DNA from: Planctomycetia bacterium
GTDB taxonomy: Bacteria; Planctomycetota; Planctomycetia; Gemmatales; HRBIN36
DNA length: 64,000 nt
Assembly: GCA_016795155.1 (NCBI GenBank)
Contig: JAEUIE010000022.1
Coordinates: forward strand, 62,001 to 126,000
Reading direction: 5' to 3'
Shown here: positions 1 to 6,809 of the stretch, one piece after another
Position numbering within the stretch: position 1 is the first letter of the stretch
Layout: each line of letters opens with the position of its first letter
Program-made: the position numbers and the translations under genes
Notes under the pieces: model-generated
Seen by the model: the letters and a program-made list of their open reading frames with translations, nothing else
Databases searched by the model: none
What the model was told of the DNA's origin: nothing

Positions 1-782
1 CTGCTCTCGTGGCCCTCGGCGGCGAAGATACACTGGGTGTTGCCCACAAATTGCACCATCTTTATCAGGTGCCTGTCGTGGGCGTTCCCAAAACCATCGA
101 CAACGATCTGAACGCAACCGATGTCACCTTTGGTTTTGACACGGCACTGAACATCGTCATGGAAGCAGTAGATCGTCTGCGAACCACTGCAGATTCCCAT
201 CGACGAATTATTGTCGTGGAAACCATGGGCCGTCATGCGGGCTGGATTGCCTGCCTCTCTGGCATGGCGGTTGGCGCTGATTACATCATGTTGCCAGAAG
301 TAACAACCGATGTAGAGCATCTCTGTGCAACTTTGCTCAAGAACAAAGAAGAAGGTAAAACGCATGGCATCGTGATTGTCAGTGAAGGTGCCAGGCTGCC
401 TGAAGTTGGCATGGTGACCAGCGTCGGCGAGTACGATGAATTTGGCCACGTTCGATTAGGTGGCATTGGCGATGTCGTAGCCAAGATCATTGAACAGCAG
501 ACCAAAATCGAAACACGTTGTGTAATCCTGGGCCACCTCCAGCGAGGCGGCGCTCCCAGTGCCGCTGATCGTGTGCTGGCAACACGCTATGGCATCAAAG
601 CTGCTGAATTAGTGCTGGATGGCCAATGGGGACAGATGGCAGCCCTCAAAGGCGGGCAGATTACCTCCGTACCATTGGCAGAAGCTGTCACTGCGCTCAA
701 ACGACAGGATATGCGTTACTATCAGGAAGCAGCTGAGTGGTTTCCCGGCGCCAACATGACCGAAAAGACACAGGAGAATTAG
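1..782 (+). CDS. 6-phosphofructokinase, PPi-dependent type, 5' end cut off by the window
   Basis: Catalyses phosphorylation of fructose 6-phosphate in glycolysis, in the cytoplasm. The reading frame is open from base 3 and the first visible residues ALVALGGEDT lie inside the nucleotide/PPi-binding loop, so the N-terminal part is upstream of the window. Visible motifs are GGEDTLGVA, PKTIDND (substrate-binding and catalytic loop), METMGRHAGW written here as VETMGRHAGW, and LGHLQRGG near the C-terminus. In the phosphofructokinase family, Asp instead of Gly in the GGDGS-type loop and Lys instead of Gly in PGTIDND are the marks of PPi-dependent rather than ATP-dependent enzymes. Both are present here, so a reversible PPi-linked enzyme is inferred. 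A perfect hairpin follows the stop codon. Confidence 0.9.
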   Translation, partial: ALVALGGEDTLGVAHKLHHLYQVPVVGVPKTIDNDLNATDVTFGFDTALNIVMEAVDRLRTTADSHRRIIVVETMGRHAGWIACLSGMAVGADYIMLPEVTTDVEHLCATLLKNKEEGKTHGIVIVSEGARLPEVGMVTSVGEYDEFGHVRLGGIGDVVAKIIEQQTKIETRCVILGHLQRGGAPSAADRVLATRYGIKAAELVLDGQWGQMAALKGGQITSVPLAEAVTALKRQDMRYYQEAAEWFPGANMTEKTQEN

Positions 783-799
783 GACAGGTAAACCGTCGT

Positions 800-829
800 A
801 GGGTTATGCATTTGCCTATGCATAACCCT
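800..829. terminator. Perfect 12-bp hairpin after pfk
   Basis: A 12-bp perfect stem (AGGGTTATGCAT and its complement) encloses a 6-nt loop 18 bases after the phosphofructokinase stop. No T-run follows, so intrinsic termination is uncertain. The stem sequence matches the right-hand hairpin of the composite palindromes at 26983 and 51672 (ATGCATAACCCTGCC), so it is probably a half copy of that repeat family. Confidence 0.5.
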
Positions 830-902
830 GCAAAGCAAGACTGTTCCTGCACACCCAGCAGCCGCGTGGAGAGTAACGAGTTACTCTGACACATTTATCC
901 CC

Positions 903-1421
903 TCACCCCTCTTTTTTAACCAACTCAATCTGTGCCAGATGATGCTTGCAATGCCAGGCATACGCTCCCAGTGCTTCACCAAGAGAAACCACGGTTTGAT
1001 GTTCCGGGTGAAAATACGACTGGAGAAAATCCTGTTCGTGCATGTTTTCCAGCACACGCACCCATCGGGTATGCAGTGCATCCAGTAAATTCAACGAGAT
1101 GACGACATCGGTGGTTTGCGGCTCCTCCAGCGATGACCAGCGTGTTTCGTCATAAGGTTTAATCGTCGGTCTGATCTCTGTCAGTGCCATTTTGAATCGA
1201 ATATAGGCGTTGACATGGCTGTCTGCCAGGTGATGGACAATCTGTTGCACGGTCCAGTTGCGATATTTCGTTTTGAGTTGCTCAGGAGTGAGACCTTCAA
1301 CCACCTGTCGCAGTTTTTTCGGGAATTGCTTAATGATGTTGATCAGTTCACTCCGTTGCTGCTCGGTTGGTTTTGGGTTGGCTACATAGGAACCAGCAGG
1401 ATTCTCCGGTCGATCAGGCAT
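903..1421 (-). CDS. DinB/YfiT-like putative metal-dependent hydrolase or thiol transferase
   Basis: A 172-residue protein of the DinB/YfiT four-helix-bundle family. The pattern IVHHLADSH in the first half and WHCKHHLAQI near the C-terminus supplies the His residues that bind a divalent metal in this family. Family members include bacillithiol-S-transferases and uncharacterised metal hydrolases; the substrate cannot be told from sequence. AGGAG lies six bases before the ATG, which supports the start. The gene stands alone, convergent with pfk and divergent from panC. Confidence 0.75.
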   Translation of the reverse strand: MPDRPENPAGSYVANPKPTEQQRSELINIIKQFPKKLRQVVEGLTPEQLKTKYRNWTVQQIVHHLADSHVNAYIRFKMALTEIRPTIKPYDETRWSSLEEPQTTDVVISLNLLDALHTRWVRVLENMHEQDFLQSYFHPEHQTVVSLGEALGAYAWHCKHHLAQIELVKKEG

Positions 1422-1445
1422 GGATTTCTCCTGAAACTCATTTTG

Positions 1446-1486
1446 TTCACCCCTCTCCCCTTTAGGAGTTGAGGGTGAGGGGGCAT
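1446..1486. repeat. CCCTCTCCC/GAGGGTGAGGGG intergenic repeat
   Basis: Imperfect palindrome of the type cacccctctccc...gagggtgaggggg between the DinB-like gene and panC. Related copies occur near 895-915, 25418-25450, 25528-25563 and 31784-31822. It is the widespread dispersed intergenic repeat seen in many unrelated bacterial genomes. No function is assigned. Confidence 0.6.
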
Positions 1487-1543
1487 GGTGAAAGCCGTTC
1501 TAATAACAATGTACAAACAACCTGGTTGTGTTACGATAAGGTC

Positions 1544-2431
1544 ATGAATACCACTATCGTCTCAACAGTCCGGGAATTACGTCAAGCAGTTCATCAATCA
1601 AGAAAGAAGAGACAACGTATTGGCTTTGTGCCAACCATGGGAGCATTACATGCCGGACATGTGAGCTTGATAAAGCGATCAGTGGAAGAATGTGATTATT
1701 CCATTGTCTCCATCTTTGTGAATCCCACGCAATTCAGACCAAGCGAAGATTACCATAAGTATCCACGCACGCTCGAGAAAGACGTTGAAATGTGCAACCA
1801 GGCTGGTGCACAACTGGTATTCACGCCGAGTGTGGAAGAAATGTATGGCAAAGCCAGTTTTGCCGCTGGCGAGCGGGCGCGCAGCACGTTTGTGGAAGTG
1901 CCGGACATATCCGATATCTTGGATGGCAAATCCCGCCCGGGACATTTCCGTGGCGTGGCAACGGTTGTCAATAAACTGTTCAACCAGGTCTTGCCCGATA
2001 AGGCATATTTTGGTCAGAAAGATGCCCAGCAGGTATCTGTGATCCAGACCATGGTGCGTGAACTCTCGATGCCTGTCGAGATTGTTGTCTGCCCCACTAT
2101 GAGAGAAAATGACGGACTCGCCATGAGTTCACGTAATCGCTACCTGACATCGAAGCAGCGCGAAAACGCTACAGTTTTATACCATGCATTAAATGAAGTA
2201 AGAGAGCGCGTCATAGAAGGTGAACGTGATGCAGGGCTGCTTCAAGTCATCATGGCCGGTATGCTGGAAGAAACGGAAGGCTGCGAAAAGGAGTATTCCG
2301 TCATTGTGAATCCAGAAACTTTTCAGCCGATCAGCCGCATCGAAGGGCCTGCATTAGCCTTGATTGCAGCCAGATTTGGTGAAACCCGCTTAATCGATAA
2401 CATGCAACTGGGGGAAAATGCTTTGGCATGA
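1544..2431 (+). CDS. panC: Pantothenate synthetase
   Basis: Condenses pantoate with beta-alanine using ATP, the last step of pantothenate (coenzyme A precursor) synthesis. The protein is 295 residues, normal for the family. The N-terminus carries FVPTMGALHAGH, the HxGH nucleotidyltransferase motif, followed by VSIFVNPTQF, YFGQKDAQQ and the KMSKS-equivalent MSSRNRYL. The ATG at 1544 was chosen because MNTTIVSTVREL aligns with usual PanC N-termini; the open frame extends 25 codons further up but through the intergenic repeat. It ends with TGA, showing TGA is a normal stop here. No panB or panD is adjacent. Confidence 0.96.
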   Translation: MNTTIVSTVRELRQAVHQSRKKRQRIGFVPTMGALHAGHVSLIKRSVEECDYSIVSIFVNPTQFRPSEDYHKYPRTLEKDVEMCNQAGAQLVFTPSVEEMYGKASFAAGERARSTFVEVPDISDILDGKSRPGHFRGVATVVNKLFNQVLPDKAYFGQKDAQQVSVIQTMVRELSMPVEIVVCPTMRENDGLAMSSRNRYLTSKQRENATVLYHALNEVRERVIEGERDAGLLQVIMAGMLEETEGCEKEYSVIVNPETFQPISRIEGPALALIAARFGETRLIDNMQLGENALA

Positions 2432-2513
2432 AATTTTAATGTATCTCCCTAAATTTAGACTGTTGATTTGCTCGAAGAATTGCTACACTGTAATCACTTG
2501 CCCGAGTTGAGAT

Positions 2514-3671
2514 ATGGATACTCCTTCAGACAAAGTGCTGCCGAAAGTTACTCCCATCCCGCACGATACGTTGGGCAAGTTCCCTAGCGCAGATCAGCCG
2601 ACCGCTGAACAGATTCCGATTCCCAGTCTCGATCAGGTTTTTCCTGAGAAGTTTGGGCAGTACCGAGTGATGAAGTTGCTCGGCAAAGGCGGCATGGGAA
2701 ATGTCTACCTGGCTGAAGACCCGGTGCTCAAGAGAAGAGTCGCCATCAAGACGTTGCGACCCGAACTGGCAATGCATCAGGTCTCCAAGGAACGTTTTTT
2801 ACGCGAAGCCTGCATGGTCTCTGCCATCAAACATGAGCACATCGTCACCATCTACAATGTTGGCGAAGAGCAGGGCATACCCTACCTGGCCATGGAGTTT
2901 CTGGAAGGGCAGTCGCTCGAAGAGATCATTCAGAAAAAGAAAAGACTGAACTGGATTCAGATCATGCGACTGGGCCGTGAAATCGCACGTGGCCTGGCGG
3001 TTGCTCATGCCAACGGTTTGATTCACCGTGATGTCAAACCCGCCAACATCTGGCTGGAAGTCATCGACAAGCAGGCGGGTAAAACACGACTCAAACTTCT
3101 CGATTTCGGCTTGGCGAAATATGCCCAGCAGGAAGGTGGCGTGACGCAGGCTGGCATGGTCGTCGGCACACCACACTACGTTTCTCCTGAACAGGCACGA
3201 GGCAAGGAACTTGATCCCCGCAGCGACCTTTTCAGCATGGGAGTGGTCCTTTACCGGCTGTGTACCAGGAAATATCCCTTTGAAGGTGAAGACACCCTGT
3301 CGTTGCTCACATCACTGGCGGTGGATGACCCGCAATCGATGCGGAACCACAAGCCCGATATCCCGGAAGCATTAGACGATTTCGTCCTTCGCTTGCTGGC
3401 CAAAAATCCTGCTGACAGACCAGGATCGGCCAAGGAAGTTGCAGATATCCTTCAAGACATGTACCACGCGGAAAGCAAGCGTAACAAAAACACGGTGGCT
3501 AAACCACCAGTTGAGAAAGATTCAACCGAAACACCCAAGGTTCAAGAGGTCACGGAAGAGATTCAACAAGATGTAAGCCGACAGACTCTGATGTTTACTT
3601 TGGTTGCCCTCATTGCCATTTGCAGTGTAGCGCTGATCGCCTTGCTGATTATCAAAATTCTCAGCCATTAA
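2514..3671 (+). CDS. Membrane-anchored Ser/Thr protein kinase (PknB-type)
   Basis: A 385-residue eukaryotic-like protein kinase. The catalytic domain covers about residues 48-320: glycine loop GKGGMGNVY, catalytic Lys in VAIKTL, HRDVKPAN catalytic loop (around residue 170), DFGLAK (around 196) and GTPHYVSPEQ activation segment. All catalytic residues are present, so it should be active. A single hydrophobic segment sits at residues 360-382, giving a cytoplasmic kinase with a C-terminal membrane anchor and essentially no extracellular sensor. Such kinases are abundant in planctomycetes; the target is unknown. Its stop overlaps the stop of the convergent LarA-like gene. Confidence 0.93.
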   Translation: MDTPSDKVLPKVTPIPHDTLGKFPSADQPTAEQIPIPSLDQVFPEKFGQYRVMKLLGKGGMGNVYLAEDPVLKRRVAIKTLRPELAMHQVSKERFLREACMVSAIKHEHIVTIYNVGEEQGIPYLAMEFLEGQSLEEIIQKKKRLNWIQIMRLGREIARGLAVAHANGLIHRDVKPANIWLEVIDKQAGKTRLKLLDFGLAKYAQQEGGVTQAGMVVGTPHYVSPEQARGKELDPRSDLFSMGVVLYRLCTRKYPFEGEDTLSLLTSLAVDDPQSMRNHKPDIPEALDDFVLRLLAKNPADRPGSAKEVADILQDMYHAESKRNKNTVAKPPVEKDSTETPKVQEVTEEIQQDVSRQTLMFTLVALIAICSVALIALLIIKILSH

Positions 3672-4888
3672 CTTGGCGATTTACTCAGCTCCATCAAAGT
3701 ACGATTACCACCTTCCACTATCGCCACCGTTTTTGCCTGTTCCATGAGTTGCCCCACCTGGCTTGGATTATCCAGTGGTGTAATAAACAATGCTTCCGTG
3801 ACTTCCTGCGACAAATGACTGAAAAGATAAACCGTTGCCTGTTCCAAAGCTGTTGCCAGTTGCCACCAGGGCAAGCGATCCACCTCCGGCTGATGCCGAA
3901 GTTGCGATAGTCCTGCCACCGCAGTTTCGGCTGCTGAAAATATCTCAGAACCCTGTGGTAATACGCCGGATACTTCAGAAAGAATGGCGATACGCCCTCC
4001 TTGATGGACGATTCGACTTGCATGAATCGCTGCCTCTGCAATTGAGGTGAAATCCTGTTGATCTGGCGTTCCAGTCAACGTGATAACCACCAGATCTACC
4101 TGGTACGGCAATCGGTATGTCGCATGCTTCCTGAGCCAGTTGTCGGCTTGTTTGCGCATGGCAGCAGCATTTCCGGCAAAAACCTGATTCACTGCTGTGC
4201 CTATGCCCTCGGCCAGACAAACTACAAACGGCATACCCAGTTGCCAGCCGACTTCTTCAGCCTCTCCCCAGATGGGAAAGGAATGCTTCAAGTCTGGTAC
4301 ATGCGAATGAAAAACTCGATTCAGCTCGGTACGAGTTGGAACATCACTTAACACGGGAAACACATCAGCAAGTCCGCAGGCAATGCCATAAATAGCATCG
4401 AACCGAACATTGCTGAGAATAATAATCTGATCAGCATCCACCACGTGCCTGTTGAGATAAATACGTCGGCCTGCCTTCGTACTTGCCAGGTAGGCCATCT
4501 TGGAAGTTGCTGGATCGTGGTATTCGAGATGAAATCCCAGGCAATGAGCTGGAAGTTGTTGCTTCCAGATGGGTTCCTGCTGCGATGGCATCAGAACGAT
4601 TACCTGTTCCATCTGAACACCAGCTTGTTGGATATGCTCCAAGACTGCCTGAAGTGCCTGAACAGCGCCGTTCATGGAATCTCGAAAGACAATCACGAGA
4701 TGATCATCTGGCGTCAAGGCGCTGCGCAATGCAGGGAAATCCAGCGGAGTTTCAAGCTGTTCAGCCACAGCGTGCAGAAGATCAGGTAGGGCAGGCGATT
4801 TACTTTCATACTGTCCCTGTACCCATTTCCCATCCGGGATCTGGTATTCCACTGTTTGCGAACCGGTATTCAGTTTAATCGTAGACAT
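3668..4888 (-). CDS. LarA-like (DUF2088) protein
   Basis: A 406-residue protein related to the nickel-dependent lactate racemase LarA/DUF2088 family, recognised from the layout of an N-terminal domain with VIVFRDSMNG, a later YHDP segment and AIYGIACGLADVFP in the C-terminal half. In LarA the first region normally reads DxTRP and the later region HEFAGYSGG with nickel-pincer-binding His residues. Here these read DSMN and YGIACGL, so the classical lactate racemase active site appears altered. A different racemase/epimerase substrate or a non-catalytic role is possible. It is followed upstream by a same-strand gene of unknown function 21 bases away, suggesting one operon. Confidence 0.6.
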   Translation of the reverse strand: MSTIKLNTGSQTVEYQIPDGKWVQGQYESKSPALPDLLHAVAEQLETPLDFPALRSALTPDDHLVIVFRDSMNGAVQALQAVLEHIQQAGVQMEQVIVLMPSQQEPIWKQQLPAHCLGFHLEYHDPATSKMAYLASTKAGRRIYLNRHVVDADQIIILSNVRFDAIYGIACGLADVFPVLSDVPTRTELNRVFHSHVPDLKHSFPIWGEAEEVGWQLGMPFVVCLAEGIGTAVNQVFAGNAAAMRKQADNWLRKHATYRLPYQVDLVVITLTGTPDQQDFTSIAEAAIHASRIVHQGGRIAILSEVSGVLPQGSEIFSAAETAVAGLSQLRHQPEVDRLPWWQLATALEQATVYLFSHLSQEVTEALFITPLDNPSQVGQLMEQAKTVAIVEGGNRTLMELSKSPS

Positions 4889-4909
4889 TCGAGATAGCTT
4901 CAGAGTGAA

Positions 4910-5623
4910 TTACAAGGCCAGATTAGGTGTTTCCGACATAAATCGATCACGCGCTGCGTGGGCAGCCAGCATGTCAAATGCGCGAGGCACCACGATACTT
5001 CGCAGTCTGCCTCGCAGTATGACCCCCTTTTCCAGATCGTGACCGAATAACCGAAACCGTGTAGTAGTCATGCCTGAATCTGTCTGATGATACAGTTCTA
5101 TTCCATCCTGTGGATGACAAAACTCAGCATAGCTGATCTCTAATCCCATCGGGCGGTAAATCAACATGGCAGGCTTGACAGATTCGTCGATGACAACTTC
5201 GACATCCGCCTTCTGAGTTTTAAACTGAGTTCGTGTCTGCACTGCTAATCCATCCCATTTACCGGGTGTCAGCGTAGATACTTCCAGGTCGATAATTCCT
5301 TCTGGGTGAAGTTGCCAGCGTGCCTGGCATTCCACGGGTCGTTTCGTCGTCGGGGCATACTGCACCGTCAGTGTATTTTGTCGGATGATCATATCCGGTA
5401 TCGATCCTGGCGAAGCCAGAGGTTGTGGACCCAGGTTGATGGCATCTACCACTTCAAGACCTAAAAGTAAATTCAGATGCAGATGACCTGCAGTCAGAGA
5501 TAACCCCTTGAGTGCATCGCAATGCAACACCATATCCTGAATTCGAGCGATAGCTTTTCCATTATCAGTCCGTTCCCAATTGAATGAATGCATTGTTTGG
5601 AATTCCGGAATAGTATTCTTCAT
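4910..5623 (-). CDS. Hypothetical protein, probable operon partner of the LarA-like gene
   Basis: A 237-residue protein without signal peptide or membrane segment. It is rich in beta-strand-like alternation (for example LHLNLLLGLEVVD, MLIYRPMGLEISYAEF) and ends with a short helix containing AHAARDRF. The overall character resembles a beta-sandwich or mutarotase-like fold, but no family motif was recognised. It precedes the LarA-like gene by 21 bases on the same strand and diverges from the Rieske oxygenase gene, so a shared metabolic role with the LarA-like protein is inferred only from position. Confidence 0.6.
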   Translation of the reverse strand: MKNTIPEFQTMHSFNWERTDNGKAIARIQDMVLHCDALKGLSLTAGHLHLNLLLGLEVVDAINLGPQPLASPGSIPDMIIRQNTLTVQYAPTTKRPVECQARWQLHPEGIIDLEVSTLTPGKWDGLAVQTRTQFKTQKADVEVVIDESVKPAMLIYRPMGLEISYAEFCHPQDGIELYHQTDSGMTTTRFRLFGHDLEKGVILRGRLRSIVVPRAFDMLAAHAARDRFMSETPNLAL

Positions 5624-5687
5624 GTCCTACTGGTAAGTTACAGGAAATTACTCGTAAGTCTTGCTGTGTAGAAACCGAGGTGCGAAC

Positions 5688-6773
5688 GTGAATTATCAGG
5701 TTTTACCATTGAATGAGGCATCGACGATTCCCTCGCTATGGTACACATCCCCTGAGATCTACCAGAAGGAAAAAGCTCTTCTTTGGAACAACACCTGGAT
5801 TTACGCAGGCCGCACGGATCAGGTAACCAAACCCGGTGACTTCTTGACGGTACAAATCGCCGATGAACCCATTCTGGTGATTCGAGGCGAAGATGGAATT
5901 TTGCGAAGCTTCATCAACGTGTGCCGACACCGGGCTGCACGTGTAGTGACCACTTCGTGTGGTCATACTGATCGATTGCGATGTCCCTACCATGGCTGGA
6001 CATACGATCTTTCCGGCCAATTGCGAGGCGTGCCTGAGTTTGATGGCGTTACCGGGTTCAAGCGGGAAGAGAACGGATTGCCTGTAGTGCACGTGGATAC
6101 CTGGGGGCCACTGGTTTTTGTTCATCTCGGGAAGCCAGCTATCGCATTAACCGATGCCCTCCATCCCATGCCCGAGAAATTGCAGGCTTTCAACATTGAG
6201 CAATTGCGCTGTGTGGGTCAAAAGGAATACATTCTCCAATGCAACTGGAAAGTCTTCATCGATAACTATCTCGATGGTGGCTACCATGTGAACGCCATCC
6301 ATCCTTCACTGGCAGGCGTGCTGGACTACAAGAATTACAAGACAGAATGCTTTAAGTATACCAGTGTGCAATCAAGCCCACTGCGAGCGCCACAGGCAGG
6401 TGATGACCAGGGAGCCGCCCAGGTACGAACCGGCCAGGCAGCAGCCTATTGGTGGATATTTCCCAATCTGATGCTCAATGCCTACGAAGGTGTGATGGAT
6501 ACCAATGTGGTGTATCCCATGGGGCCAGACAGGTGCAGGGTCGTCTTTGATTTCTACTTCCATGGAAAGGATCAATCGCCTGAAGCTATTGCCAGGCAGA
6601 CGGAGAGCATGAAAGTGGCAGATCTGATACAGGCAGAAGATGTGGGCATTTGCGAAGATGTTCAACGAGGATTGTTAAGTCAATCCTTTGATACAGGCCG
6701 TTACAGTGTGCGTCGCGAACAAGGGGTGCATCATTTCCATAGTTTACTGGCATGCCAGTTACAGATGAAATAA
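5688..6773 (+). CDS. Rieske non-heme iron oxygenase, alpha subunit
   Basis: A ring-hydroxylating-type oxygenase alpha subunit, 361 residues from the GTG at 5688, which has GAGG seven bases upstream; a longer frame begins at 5661. The Rieske [2Fe-2S] ligands are CRH near residue 79 and CPYHGW near residue 99. The catalytic domain shows NYLDGGYHVNAIHP, giving the Asp/His/His mononuclear iron site and bridging acidic residue usual in the family. The substrate is unknown: members act on aromatics, choline/carnitine and other amines. No ferredoxin or reductase gene is adjacent, so electron-transfer partners must be encoded elsewhere. Confidence 0.88.
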   Translation: MNYQVLPLNEASTIPSLWYTSPEIYQKEKALLWNNTWIYAGRTDQVTKPGDFLTVQIADEPILVIRGEDGILRSFINVCRHRAARVVTTSCGHTDRLRCPYHGWTYDLSGQLRGVPEFDGVTGFKREENGLPVVHVDTWGPLVFVHLGKPAIALTDALHPMPEKLQAFNIEQLRCVGQKEYILQCNWKVFIDNYLDGGYHVNAIHPSLAGVLDYKNYKTECFKYTSVQSSPLRAPQAGDDQGAAQVRTGQAAAYWWIFPNLMLNAYEGVMDTNVVYPMGPDRCRVVFDFYFHGKDQSPEAIARQTESMKVADLIQAEDVGICEDVQRGLLSQSFDTGRYSVRREQGVHHFHSLLACQLQMK

Positions 6774-6809
6774 GATGTAGTATCTCTCCCACTCCATTGT
6801 GATGGATTC

